Shown piece after piece: positions 30,001-40,818 of a DNA stretch of 64,000 nt. The translations under genes were made by a program, and so were the position numbers. Positions within the stretch are counted from its first letter, which is position 1. Every line of letters starts with the position of its first letter. The notes beneath the pieces were generated by a model. The model was not told the DNA's origin, ran no database searches, and was given only the letters and a program-made list of their open reading frames with translations. Origin of the DNA: Macrostomum hystrix (taxonomy: Eukaryota; Platyhelminthes; Macrostomidae); NCBI GenBank assembly GCA_950097015.1, contig CATNEN010000037.1, forward strand, positions 3,315,501-3,379,500. Direction: 5' to 3'.

Positions 30001-33000
30001 AGTTGAAAACCAATCTTCAATGACCAATAGAAAGCCAATCTTCAATGACCAATAAAAAGCCAATCTTCAATGACCAGTTGAAAACCAATCTTCAATGACC
30101 AGTTGAAACCAATCTTCAATGACCAGTTGAAAACCAATCTTCAATGACCAGTTGAAAACCAATCTTCAATGACCAGTTGAAAACCAATCTTCAATGACCA
30201 CTAGAAAGCCAATCTTCAATGACCAATAGAAAGCCAATCTTCAATGACCACTAGAAAGCCAATCTTCAATGACCAATAGAAAGCCAATCTTCAATGACCA
30301 GTTGAAAACCAATCTTCAATGACCAATAGAAAAGCCAATCTTCAATGACCAATAGAAAGCCAATCTTCAATGACCAGTTGAAAACCAATCTTCAATGACC
30401 AGTTGAAACCAATCTTCAATGACCAGTTGAAAACCAATCTTCAATGACCAGTTGAAAACCAATCTTCAATGACCACTAGAAAGCCAATCTTCAATGACCA
30501 ATAGAAAGCCCAATCTTCAATGACCAATAGAAAGCCAATCTTCAATGACCAGTTGAAAACCAATCTTCAATGACCACTAGAAAGCCAATCTTCAATGACC
30601 AATAGAAAGCCAATCTTCAATGACCACTAGAAAGCCAATCTTCAATGACCACTAGAAAACCAATCTTCAATGACCAGTTGAAAACCAATCTTCAATGACC
30701 ACTAGAAAGCCAATCTTCAATGACCAATAGAAAGCCAATCTTCAATGACCACTAGAAAGCCAATCTTCAATGACCAATAGAAAGCCAATCTTCAATGACC
30801 AGTTGAAAACCAATCTCAATGACCAATAGAAAGCCAATCTTCAATGACCAATAGAAAGCCAATCTTCAATGACCAGTTGAAAACCAATCTTCAATGACCA
30901 ATAGAAAGCCAATCTTCAATGACCACTAGAAAGCCAATCTTCAATGACCACTAGAAAGCCAATCTTCAATGACCAATAGAAAGCCAATCTTCAATGACCA
31001 GTTGAAAACCAATCTTCAATGACCAATAGAAAGCCAATCTTCAATGACCACTAGAAAGCCAATCTTCAATGACCAATAGAAAGCCAATCTTCAATGACCA
31101 ATAGAAAGCCAATCTTCAATGACCAGTTTGAAAACCAATCTTCAATGACCAATAGAAAGCCAATCTTCAATGACCAGTTGAAAACCAATCTTCAATGACC
31201 AGTTGAAAACCAATCTTCAATGACCAATAGAAAGCCAATCTTCAATGACCAATAGAAAGCCAATCTTCAATGACCAGTTGAAAACCAATCTTCAATGACC
31301 ACTAGAAAGCCAATCTTCAATGACCAATAGAAAGCCAATCTTCAATGACCAGTTGAAAAACAATCTTCAATGACCAGTTGAAAACCAATCTTCAATGACC
31401 ACTAGAAAGTCAATCTTCAATGAGCAATAGAAAGCCAATCTTCAATGACCAATAGAAAGCCAAATCTTCAATGACCAATAGAAAGCCAATCTTCAATGAC
31501 CAATAGAAAGCCAATCTTCAATGAGCAATAGAAAGCCAATCTTCAATGACCAATAGAAAGCCAATCTTCAATGACCAGTTGAAAACCAATCTTCAATGAC
31601 CAGTTGAAAACCAATCTTCAATGACCAGTTGAAAAACCAATCTTCAATGACCAGTTGAAAACCAATCTTCAATGACCAGTTGAAAACCAATCTTCAATGA
31701 CCACTAGAAAGCCAATCTTCAATGACCAATAGAAAGCCAATCTTCAATGACCACTAGAAAGTCAATCTTCAATGACCACTAGAAAGCCAATCTTCAATGA
31801 CCAATAGAAAGCCAATCTCTCAATGACCACTAGAAAGCCAATCTTCAATGACCACTAGAAAGCCAATCTTCAATGACCAGTTGAAAACCAATCTTCAATG
31901 ACCACTAGAAAGCCAATCTTCAATGACCAATAGAAAGCCAATCTTCAATGACCACTAGAAAGCCAATCTTCAATGACCAGTAGAAAGCCAATCTTCAATG
32001 ACCAGTTTGAAAACCAATCTTCAATGACCAATAGAAAGCCAATCTTCAATGACCAATAGAAAGCCAATCTTCAATGACCAGTTGAAAACCAATCTTCAAT
32101 GACCAATAGAAAGCCAATCTTCAATGACCACTAGAAAGCCAATCTTCAATGACCACTAGAAAGCCAATCTTCAATGACCAATAGAAAGCCAATCTTCAAT
32201 GACCAGTTGAAAACCAATCTTCAATGACCAATAGAAAAGCCAATCTTCAATGACCACTAGAAAGCCAATCTTCAATGACCAATAGAAAGCCAATCTTCAA
32301 TGACCAATAGAAAGCCAATCTTCAATGACCAGTTGAAAACCAATCTTCAATGACCAATAGAAAGCCAATCTTCAATGACCAGTTGAAAACCAATCTTCAA
32401 TGACCAGTTGAAAACCAATCTTCAATGACCAATAGAAAGCCAATCTTCAATGACCAATAGAAAGCCAATCTTCAATGACCAGTTGAAAAACCAATCTTCA
32501 ATGACCACTAGAAAGCCAATCTTCAATGACCAATAGAAAGCCAATCTTCAATGACCAGTTGAAAAACAATCTTCAATGACCAGTTGAAAACCAATCTTCA
32601 ATGACCACTAGAAAGCCAATCTTCAATGAGCAATAGAAAGCCAATCTTCAATGACCAATAGAAAGCCAATCTTCAATGACCAATAGAAAGCCAATCTTCA
32701 ATGACCAATAGAAAGCCAATCTTCAATGACCAATAGAAAGCCAATCTTCAATGACCAGTTGAAAACCAATCTTCAATGACCAATAGAAAGCCAATCTTCA
32801 ATGACCAATAGAAAGCCAATCTTCAATGACCAATAGAAAGCCAATCTTCAATGACCACTAGAAAGCCAATCTTTAATGACCAATAGAAAGCCAATCTTCA
32901 ATGACCAGTTGAAAACCAATCTTCAATGACCAATAGAAAGCCAATCTTCAATGACCAGTTAAAAACCAATCTTCAATGACCAATAGAAAGCCAATCTTCA

Positions 33001-33183
33001 CTGACCAATAGAAAGTCAATCTTCAATGACCAGTTAAAAACCAATCTTCAATGACCAATAGAAAGCCAATCTTCAATGACCAATAGAAAGCCAATCTTCA
33101 ATGACCAGTTGAAAACCAATCTTCAATGACCACTAGAAAGCCAATCTTCAATGACCAATAGAAAGTCAATCTTCAATGACCAG
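1..33183. repeat. 25-bp satellite array, about 1,300 units, open at the left edge
   Basis: Each unit has a variable 12-base head followed by the constant tail CCAATCTTCAATG. The three main heads are ACCAGTTGAAAA (A), ACCAATAGAAAG (B) and ACCACTAGAAAG (C). Rare variants include ACCAAAAGAAAG, ACCAATAAAAAG, a tail changed to TCAATCTTC and a following GAGCA. Units run head to tail without any unique sequence. The array starts before base 1 and ends about 50 bp from the donor of the plakin SH3-like exon. No long reading frame survives, because TAG and TGA recur in the unit on the plus strand. One-base indels are scattered, mainly in the A and T runs; they may be real or assembly error. The variants occur in recurring order (see findings). 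It is not CRISPR: there are no unique spacers. Confidence 0.97.
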
Positions 33184-33230
33184 AACATCATCCCATGTGT
33201 ACAGTAATCTCAATTAGATGGCACACTGAC

Positions 33231-33484
33231 CTGGCCATGGTTTCAAGGGCCTCCGTGTCGGGTCCAAGGAGCGCCAGGCAGACGGACGGCAGGTCTAATT
33301 CACCGCCGCCGCAGGTAGCAGATCGCTCCACTCGCCACACGTGCCGATCGGTCATATCAACAACCGTCAGCTCCTCGTCCATCAGGACATGACGACCCTC
33401 CGGCGAGGTGTAGCTGCACAGAGCCACAGCGCGAGGCCTTTTTAACGGGGCGTCGTCCTTTCGACCCGGAATTCGATGATGCAC
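33231..33484 (-). CDS. Plakin-family protein, SH3-like exon (partial gene)
   Basis: This is the last visible exon of a minus-strand plakin (spectraplakin/desmoplakin-like) gene. Plakins link the cytoskeleton to junctions through spectrin repeats, one of which carries an SH3 domain. The exon reads 84 codons plus two bases. It starts after an acceptor CGCCAG and ends CCAG|GTCAGT, a strong donor. Its product contains RAVALCSYTSPEG, HVWRVE and DLPSVCLALLGPDTEALE. These fit the plakin SH3 pattern of an ALC-type first strand, a WKV-type strand and a closing PSVC-plus-acidic helix leading into the next spectrin helix. The exon joins the preceding exon in phase 0. The next exon must lie beyond the left edge, since the satellite between cannot code. 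Family assignment rests on motif pattern, not a database search. Confidence 0.72.
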
Positions 33485-33511
33485 CTGGCGGAGATGTACA
33501 GAAGGTTTTAC

Positions 33512-33942
33512 GGATTCCTAAAACTGTCAAATTCCTAAAACTGTCGAATTCCTAAAACTGTCGAATTCCTAAAACTGTCGAATTCCTAAAACTGTCGAAT
33601 TCCTAAAACTGTCGAATTCCTAAAACTGTCGAATTCCTAAAACTGTCGAATTCCTAAAACTGTCGAATTCCTAAAACTGTCGAATTCCTAAAACTGTCGA
33701 ATTTCTAAAACTGTCGAATTCCTAAAACTGTCGAATTCCTAAAACTGTCGAATTCCTAAAACTGTCGAATTCCTAAAACTGTCGAATTCCTAAAACTGTC
33801 GAATTCCTAAAACTGTCGAATTCCTAAAACTGTCGAATTCCTAAAACTGTCGAATTCCTAAAACTGTCGAATTCCTAAAACTGTCGAATTCCTAAAACTG
33901 TCGAATTCCTAAAGCTGTCGAATTCCTAAAACTGTCGAATTC
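33512..33942. repeat. 17-bp minisatellite, about 25 copies, in a plakin intron
   Basis: Head-to-tail copies of GAATTCCTAAAACTGTC fill nearly the whole intron between the plakin exons at 33231-33484 and 33979-34191. Copies are almost identical; substitutions include one AAAGCTG and one ATTTCTA. Each unit carries an EcoRI-type GAATTC palindrome. Confidence 0.95.
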
Positions 33943-33978
33943 ACAAAGTCCTGGAATCTTAGAGTTCTAGAGCTTTAC

Positions 33979-34191
33979 CGGCTGCACGCTGCCACTGCGG
34001 CCCGCCAGCTCCTGCGCCCGCTGACCCAGCAGCATCAGGCGCGACAGGTGCGACCGCATGCAGCCGGCCAGCCGGCGGCACTCGAACGGCAGGCTGCCCA
34101 GCGAGCGTCGATCGTTGGACGACAGATCGGCGAACACGCGCGCCTTCTCCTGCTCCAGATGGGCGTCGATTTCCCGGGCCTCGAAGAAGAA
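33979..34191 (-). CDS. Plakin-family protein, spectrin-repeat exon
   Basis: A 71-codon exon in phase 0 at both ends, bounded by an acceptor TTCCAAAG and a donor CCG|GTAAAG on the minus strand. The product begins FFFEAREIDAHLEQEKARVF, the start of a spectrin-repeat helix that follows a YHxFF-type linker in plakins. It continues as a charged helix with SLPFECRRLAGCMRSHLSRL and LLGQRAQEL, another spectrin-like helix. It joins upstream to the exon ending AAEYHK and downstream to the SH3-like exon. The arrangement of a spectrin repeat immediately before an SH3 exon matches the plakin domain. Longer overlapping frames through this stretch extend into intronic repeat and are not used. Confidence 0.72.
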
Positions 34192-34236
34192 CTTTGGAAA
34201 TAGAAACGGATGGATAAAGCAGTAACGGACGCAAGT

Positions 34237-34690
34237 TTACTTGAGTGTACCAGAATGTACCAGAATGTACCAGAATGTACCAGAATGTAACAGAATGTGC
34301 CAAAATGTACCAGAATGTACCAGAATGTAACAGAATGTACCTGAATGTACCAGAATGTACCAGAATGTACAAAAATATACCAGAATGTACAAAAATATAC
34401 CAGAATGTACAAAAATGTACCAGAATGTTTCAGAATGTACCAGAATGTACAAAATTGTACCAGAATGTACCAGAATGTACCAGAATGTACTAAAATATAC
34501 CAGAATGTACCATAATCTACAAAAATGTACCAGAATGTACAAAAATATACCAGAATGTACTAGAATGTACCAGAATGTTCCAGAATTTGCAAGGTGTACC
34601 AGAATGTTTCAGAATGTTCAAGAATATAACATGACGATCTAGAATGTGCCATAATGTACCAGAATGATATACTAGAATGTACTAGAATCT
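34237..34690. repeat. 10-bp tandem repeat in a plakin intron
   Basis: Degenerate head-to-tail copies of CAGAATGTAC (about 45) lie between two plakin exons. Because 10 bp is not a multiple of 3 and the consensus has no stop, the tract is open in several frames on both strands. This yields repetitive spurious peptides such as MYQNVPECTR. Copies degrade toward the right end, with variants such as AAAAATATAC, ending near TAGAATCTAG. Confidence 0.93.
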
Positions 34691-34871
34691 AGAAATAGTC
34701 TAAAATGTAAGCGCTTGTACTACGAGGGCCTTTTATCGAGGGCCTACGAGAACGAAAATAAATACTCGTAGAATGTATTTGAGCGTATCGGAGTGTAAAG
34801 GATTTAATATGATCATTTACTAGGACAGGTGTCAAGAAAAAAGCAAGCAGAAAAACAATAAGTTCTCACAC

Positions 34872-34967
34872 CTTGTGATATTCGGCGGCATAGGTGATGT
34901 GAATCTGTGACAAGCGAGACAGCTGAACAATCCAGGACCAGCAGTTGGCTACTTCGTCGCATTTCGG
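34872..34967 (-). CDS. Plakin-family protein, short spectrin-repeat exon
   Basis: A 32-codon phase-0 exon read from sequence and splice sites; it is too short to stand out as an open frame. It begins right after an acceptor ATTCGAATAG, which contains an in-frame stop that excludes an earlier start. It ends CACAAG|GTGTGA. The product PKCDEVANCWSWIVQLSRLS then QIHITYAAEYHK has the tryptophan-containing helix and YH ending typical of a spectrin repeat. It continues directly into FFFEAREID of the next exon, as in plakin repeats where YHxFF spans a helix boundary. Confidence 0.65.
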
Positions 34968-35179
34968 CTATTCGAATATTCCGGGGGGATGTTATGTGAA
35001 TCTGACCTCACCATAATAATAATTGCAGGAGGGCTGCGGGCAATGGCACATCATTTGGTGACAGTCGACTCGCAGCCAGCGAGGAGGCAATTCTGCCCAT
35101 TTTGCTGACTCCTGAGCACACACGCACACAGATACTGTACGCATTCATTCGCTCACACACGTGTGTACATCTGCCCTGA

Positions 35180-35372
35180 CTTTCTCATCGTCAGTCAGTG
35201 TCACTGTGCCTTGGAGTTTGGCCCTCAAGGGGCCGTGAATTGCACGACATGCCTCCAAGCCTTCTTTCCGTGGCTGCGCCCCAAATAAATGTGGCCTCGC
35301 CGCGGAATCGAACTTAGGGACCTTGGCGCGAGAGGCTAACGCGTTAGACCGCTCTGCCGCTGACCCACCTCA
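35180..35372 (-). repeat. tRNA-derived SINE-like unit (tRNA-Leu-like head)
   Basis: On the minus strand the sequence starts GTGGGTCAGCGGCAGAGCGG, continues TCTAACGCG and carries GTTCGATTCC, a near-perfect RNA polymerase III B box. The head resembles tRNA-Leu, whose D-arm reads GAGCGGTCTAA, but a full cloverleaf cannot be drawn. About 110 bases of non-tRNA body follow to about 35180. It lies in the plakin intron between 34967 and 35427. The right limit is set where plakin intron AT-rich sequence resumes; the left limit is uncertain. It could be a tRNA pseudogene rather than a SINE. Confidence 0.5.
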
Positions 35373-35426
35373 GTCAGTGGGGTCAGTATTATTAAAACTA
35401 ATTATTATTACTATTATTAGCCTCAC

Positions 35427-35531
35427 CATAGACTCATTGCCGCTAATTGCAGGCGGGCCACTGCTAACGGACCCCCGTCCAGACTTGTTGTTCAGCTCAG
35501 CGGCCCTGTCTGACACAGCGTTCACCAGAGT
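35427..35531 (-). CDS. Plakin-family protein, spectrin-repeat exon
   Basis: A 35-codon phase-0 exon between an acceptor CATTCGCAG and a donor TCTATG|GTGAGG. The product starts TLVNAVSDRAAELNNKSGRG and ends ISGNESM. It is GC-rich against AT-rich flanks, joins without a frame change to the neighbouring exons, and the VNAVSDRAAEL segment looks like a spectrin helix. A near copy of its donor region (CCTCACCAT then TTGCAGG) occurs at about 35006 in the adjoining intron. That is either a local duplication or a coincidence. Confidence 0.55.
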
Positions 35532-36322
35532 CTGCGAATGTGTTTCAATAGAAAACTTTTCAAAAACTTTTAACCCAAATAGTCTGTATTTGTCTGTATC
35601 AGATTGAGTCTGTATAACTTACCGACAGTTGAAGTTCTAGTGCTGAAATTTTGTCCATGTAAATCAGCTTCGATCGTCGATTGCTCAGCGATAACTGTCA
35701 ACAGTTTTCGGACAGGGGTGAAATTGCTGCTCGGAGTAACGACTAGATTGTGTATATACTCGAGAGGCATATGCTTGCAGTGCGGGAATTTTTACTGTGT
35801 AGAATTGTGCAGTGCTAATATAAATAAATTGTTATCGTGTTGCTACTACGCTCGTATGCTACTACGAGTACCTAGTAATAGTAAATATCGATATTACACG
35901 TGTACAGCCTGGCACAGCAGCAGCTGTTACTTTACAGCTGTTCAGTCCATGGACTGTGAAGAGGCCATAGCCACCCTTATACGACGTAGTTACCCCAACT
36001 AATGCTGATACCCATTTAGGATTGTTGTTAGTTTTAAAGACAACTATATAGATTTTATAGATGTAGTTAGTTAATAAGATACGAGTGCATTTCAATTTAT
36101 ATATCCATGCCGCTACTGCTTAGGCATAAAAATTACCCGTGTTCGTAAATTTCTCAATCCATTTGAATAGAAAGTCTAAAAATGAAAAATTTAAATTTAT
36201 TTGCTAATCATTAGGAGGCATATTCAGAATGTTGGCCTTTAATGTTGATGTGATTTTCTTTCATTAAAATATGAATTGAGCTTATTAGCACCAAGATAGC
36301 GCATAATTAAACTTCCTCAGAC
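35532..36322. other. Plakin intron, AT-rich, no supported feature
   Basis: A 132-codon plus-strand frame at 35604-36002 begins with a non-ATG codon, is cysteine-rich without a recognisable domain, and lies inside an intron of a minus-strand gene. I see no repeat, RNA gene or exon here that I can support. Confidence 0.5.
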
Positions 36323-36448
36323 CTGATCGCCGAAGCTCTGGCCTCCAGCATCGATGGTTTTGTTGCTGACCGAGGACTCGCCGCTCAGGGTCTCCAACGA
36401 CCGCTGCAGACCGATGTGGGACACAAACAGCTCCGGGTTGGACTGGCT
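36323..36448 (-). CDS. Plakin-family protein, most upstream exon seen
   Basis: A 42-codon phase-0 exon between an acceptor CCCACCGCAG and a donor GATCAG|GTCTGA. The product SQSNPELFVSHIGLQRSLET then LSGESSVSNKTIDAGGQSFG is helical at first and then Ser/Gly-rich, compatible with a spectrin-repeat helix and loop. It joins in frame to the exon at 35427-35531. No further exon of this gene was recognised between here and 48 kb. Upstream exons are probably beyond the transposon-rich region, or are too short and diverged to see. Confidence 0.55.
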
Positions 36449-36643
36449 CTGCGGTGGGCAGAATGAAATTATCTAAATATACAGACCCTGAAGAAGGCCC
36501 AGCTTTGGCCGAAAATTTGGTCCATCGTACTATATATTAAAAAATCGGTATTTCAAAACATCTAGTACTGTGTGCGTGGATTGCCTCTGAGAGGCCTTCG
36601 CCTATCTATCTATCTATCCATCTATCCATCTATCTATCTATCC

Positions 36644-36736
<93 letters not shown>

Positions 36737-36737
36737 C

Positions 36738-36812
<75 letters not shown>

Positions 36813-36813
36813 C

Positions 36814-36854
<41 letters not shown>

Positions 36855-36855
36855 C

Positions 36856-36916
<61 letters not shown>

Positions 36917-38186
36917 CCTAATTAGTCATCCTTACCAGATTCCTTGAAACCAGAGCTGCCATGCCAGATTTTGAAACTGCTAACAGCTCGGCTAGAATTA
37001 AAGATTTAACTAATCCGTAAGATATATTGTCTGTTATTGTGGCTTGCCGCACCAACACAAATTAGACCGTAAACAGATAGAATTCAGTTTTTATAGTAAA
37101 GAAAGAAGTAGAAGAGAATTTAAGAATTCAACAGAAGAGAAAAAGCTGCAGTACTATATTCGAGTTCTGCTCAGACCCCAATGTAAAAAGCACAAAGCAG
37201 CCATTGCTGCTCGGGCTTCTCTTGGTCAAACTCGCGGGGTGTTTATTGTAGTTGCATTTTGGCAGTGCGCCTAGGCGCTGCAGCGTTTGTTGGAGTCTGC
37301 GAACAAGGGGCTTTGGTTGCTGTCTGGCGGGGCAGTCGTGTCTGTAGCCCTTCATTGCCTGCCAGTCATTGCTCGGAGGGCAGAGTATGGATGGGGGTGG
37401 TCGTTAGCTCATTGTTGGGCAACTTAAATATAAGCTCTATGGAAGGCTTTGACTACGCGCCTGTGAGAACATTCAAATTGGTCCAAAATATATTAGTCAG
37501 TGGGCGTTGTCCACTCGAGGAAGAAAAGGTTTTAAGGCAATGGGCTTGTTTAGTTTTTCTGCTGCAGACTGCAGTTTTGCCATGCGGCTGCATTTCAGTC
37601 ATTCTGCATCGCGAATCGCAGTCAAAGCAATGTGAAAGTGAACAAAAGGCATTCGATCTATAGTTTTTTTATTTTATGCGACCATTAAAGCCAGAGACAC
37701 GCTGTGGCATTCACGCGCAGTAGTGTGAGCAGAAAATACTGCGGTGTGCAGAGATCGCTGCGGAAAGTTCCGATTAAAGAGAATCTGAAATATGGAGGCG
37801 AAAAGCCATTTTTGCTTCTGCATTGGCGTTTGTTAAAATTAAACCTCAGTGTGGCTCAGATCAGTCCATTTTCAATATTTGTTATGCAACGCATTTTATT
37901 TACTGAATGGGCTAGTAAATATTTCAGCGCTGAGCCGTGAACTCAGCTTAATGATTTGATCCCTGATTTGTGAGTCGCCTCGACCGCATCCTCATCCACT
38001 CTTTAGGCCAAAAAAAACAAATCTGGGGGCGTTATCGGACATTGTATATCTAATTTTACTTTCAAAACCGTCACATCCTAAATATAAAGAACTCAAAAAA
38101 TTCCCGTAACGAAGAAACCCAGCTTAAACAACTTAGACCACAGACACTACTACAGTATTATTACACAGATTATTACACTGATATAT
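36449..38186. other. Non-coding stretch with one microsatellite
   Basis: Apart from the (CTAT)n tract listed separately, this interval shows no supported gene. A 134-codon plus frame at 37259-37663 begins at a non-ATG codon and has no recognisable domain. Minus frames here are short and low in complexity. Confidence 0.5.
36601..36920. repeat. (CTAT)n microsatellite, about 80 copies
   Basis: A nearly pure tetranucleotide run with a few CCAT and ACCT interruptions. It is open in a plus frame only because LSIY repeats contain no stop; it is not a gene. Confidence 0.97.
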
Positions 38187-39071
38187 ATATACCTTTTAAC
38201 AGTGTTGTTGGGCATAAGTGAAATTTATCTAGTCCAAGTGCTCCTACCACTGAGCGAAGTGAGTTTGATTTAGTCGCTTCAATTAGCTTGCAGCCATAGA
38301 CGGTGAATTCAATATAGTCGTTTTTAGCGCGCGCAACGAGATCGTGACTTTTATTTAGTCAAAGTGAAATGAATACGGTCAACGAGATCGTAAACTTTCA
38401 TAAAAGGCGCAAAAACACATAAGATGTGTAAGATGTAAGATGTACGGTGTAAGATGTAAGATGTAAGGTGTAAGATGCAATGGCAGCACACAACTAGTGA
38501 CCGTCAGGCAAACAAAACTGTTCAGTGTTCAATTAGGCAACGATGTCCTCCATGGCTATGCAGCGCGGTACATAGCGCAGACTTTCTCGGTGCCAGGCTT
38601 CGCAGTGCAGCTGTGTAACTGCGCTCATACAGTCTTCCAGTTCACGCTCCAGAATGCGTGCGCGGTGTTCCTGCAGCGTAATGCCTAACGCGGCACCTAC
38701 ATTCCTATCGCCAATTTGCCGTTGCAACTCCACTCGGGAGAGGGAGCGTTTGCATCTTACACCTTACATCTTACATCTTACACCTTACATCTTACATCTT
38801 ACACCTTACATCTTACATCTTACATCTTACACATCTTATGTGTTTTTGCGCCTTTTATGAAAGTTTACGATCTCGTTGACCGTATTCATTTCACTTTGAC
38901 TAAATAAAAGCTACGATCTCGTTGCGCGCGCTAAAAACGACTATATTGAATTCACCGTCTATGGCTGCAAGCTAATTGAAGCGACTAAATCAAACTCACT
39001 TCGCTCAGTGGTAGGAGCACTTGGACTAGATAAATTTCACTTATGCCCAACAACACTGTTAAAAGGTATAT
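38187..39071. mobile_element. 885-bp foldback element with long terminal inverted repeats
   Basis: The left arm 38187-38480 and right arm 38750-39071 are near-perfect reverse complements. The outer end is ATATACCTTTTAACAGTG on the left and its complement on the right. Each arm contains TGGGCATAAGTGAAATTTA and GCGCGCGCAACGAGATCGT or close variants. The inner part of each arm is a 7-base-rhythm tandem tract (TTACATC and TTACACC in the right-arm sense), about 28 bases longer on the right. The 270-bp centre carries a short minus frame (from about 38733 to 38533) of unknown identity with no transposase signature. The element is therefore non-autonomous. A TA or TATA target duplication is possible but the AT-rich flank makes it ambiguous. 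Confidence 0.88.
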
Positions 39072-40818
39072 TACACGTATAGATGCTTGATAAATGCTTA
39101 CCGTCAAGGACCATCTACAGCTTACAAAACAGCTATTACAAAACAAAACTAGTAGATCCTACTAGTGGTCCTTGGTTACCATTTAAAGATAAATTCAGGA
39201 AAAAGACCTCCATCAGTGTATTTTACACGTAAATTAACACGTCATTAACAATTGACATCACACGATGCATAAACTTTTTAGAATACTTATTTCTCGCATG
39301 TGCAAGGCAGTCCTCAAAATGCGTATTTAAATACGCCACTTGCCACTTGCAGAATTACGAGTTTGTCGAAGTTAAAACAATAAATAAGGCTCAATCAAGC
39401 ATTTTTACAAGCTATTCTGGATGTTTTCTGTTTTGTAAACCATAAACGACATCTTTACACTTGCAGTAGTGTAACAGGAAGTGCACGGTTTTTTATGTTA
39501 ACTTTTTAATGCTAGGCCTAACTTATAGCTGATAACTATCACTTGTCGCCTCATCAATAATATAAATTATCGCCTCCGACTTACAAATAAAATTTTCTAC
39601 TACTGTCTTAAAAATTATTGTTTAAATCTGAGACTTGCATAATGACGCTAGTTTAAAAAACGATTCTTCGTTAAATTTATAAGTGATTGCAGGCAGTGAT
39701 TGCATTCAAGGAACTCTGTTAAACCTAATAAGTGCTACTTTACACAATTATTTCTGTGTCAGGGCCTTTCTTTAATAGTAATTATTCTACTATTGACACT
39801 AGGTTCGTACGGGCTAAATGACTAGTTTAGTCAATTAAATTACTTCATTAACTTTTGTCTTGAAGGCCCCTACACTACACTATTCCTTGTCCTTGATGTT
39901 GATATTACGAATTTACGTTCATGGTAAAAATTTATTCATTTTTTACGAGTGCCAAAACACAATTTGCGGGTGATATTTATTTATAATCGGGCTAATACTC
40001 ACTGCTTTAAACACTAATCCTTTTAGGGTCTGATGGAACAGTTGTCCATTTTGCATAGGCCCTACTTATATCTTATTGCTGGTAGAACACTTGTTTAGGC
40101 CTAATTAAATGTATTTTCTAAATGCGCAATTTGTTTTTATACTTTATTTAAGCACATATTACTTGTATGCATTTTTAACATGAATTAGGGCCTAGACCAT
40201 CGATCATGAAGTTAATGTAGGCATAGTTTGTATCATGTAAGTATTTAAATGTTAAATACAGGCATTATAGGTCTAATGGCAAAACATCCCACCTTTTTGA
40301 CACCCCTCATACCTTTAGCCTTTATGAAGCCTGATCAGACCTTCCAATGATGGAACCAGAAGTGCCTGGATTGTATCTTTAGCATTGTTCAGAGTGCCTA
40401 GTAACAGGCTTGGGTGATTCTCACGGGATTGCCACAGTACTGAAAAAACGTGTCTTTTCAAAAAATATATTTTATAATGTAATTTGAATGCTGTCCTGTT
40501 GAACCATTTGTGTTCTATCGATGTTTCCCTATGTGGGGCACTAAAGCTTTTTTTATAAATTCCATTTGTTTACATATTTTTAAATCACTAGAAATCATGA
40601 AAGTCTGTAAAAGCACCGTGTCTCACACATGTTAGTCAAAGATTAAGACTGGCTATCCTGCATTTTTGTTTGTTAAATTATTTTTTCACGTGGAATTAAT
40701 TTTACATGCTCTCACGAGTTCAGCACAGGCAATAAAAAATATTATGGGACATACAGAACACCCGAAAAGTTTAAGAAAGTTTGTTATAGTCAAGTCAGTT
40801 TAAACGTTAGTCTCCGGA
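39072..40818. other. AT-rich intergenic or intronic DNA, nothing recognised
   Basis: No frame above 60 codons and no repeat beyond homopolymer runs. The stretch separates the foldback element from the Merlin transposase. No convincing terminal inverted repeat of the Merlin element was found here. Confidence 0.6.

Noticed and set aside
1-33183. CRISPR-like appearance of short regular repeats
   Set aside because: Units abut directly, there are no unique spacers, and the surrounding genes are animal genes with introns.
33959-34642. Several overlapping frames of 80-137 codons rich in MYQNVPECTR or MYILVHSGTF
   Set aside because: They are readings of the 10-bp repeat in different frames on both strands. 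Only the plakin exon at 33979-34191 has coding character.
36572-36925. 117-codon LSIY-repeat frame
   Set aside because: Pure (CTAT)n microsatellite.
38750-38840. TTACATC/TTACACC tract as a telomere-like repeat
   Set aside because: It is part of a mirrored inverted-repeat arm of a foldback element and the unit does not match TTAGGG or other known telomere repeats.
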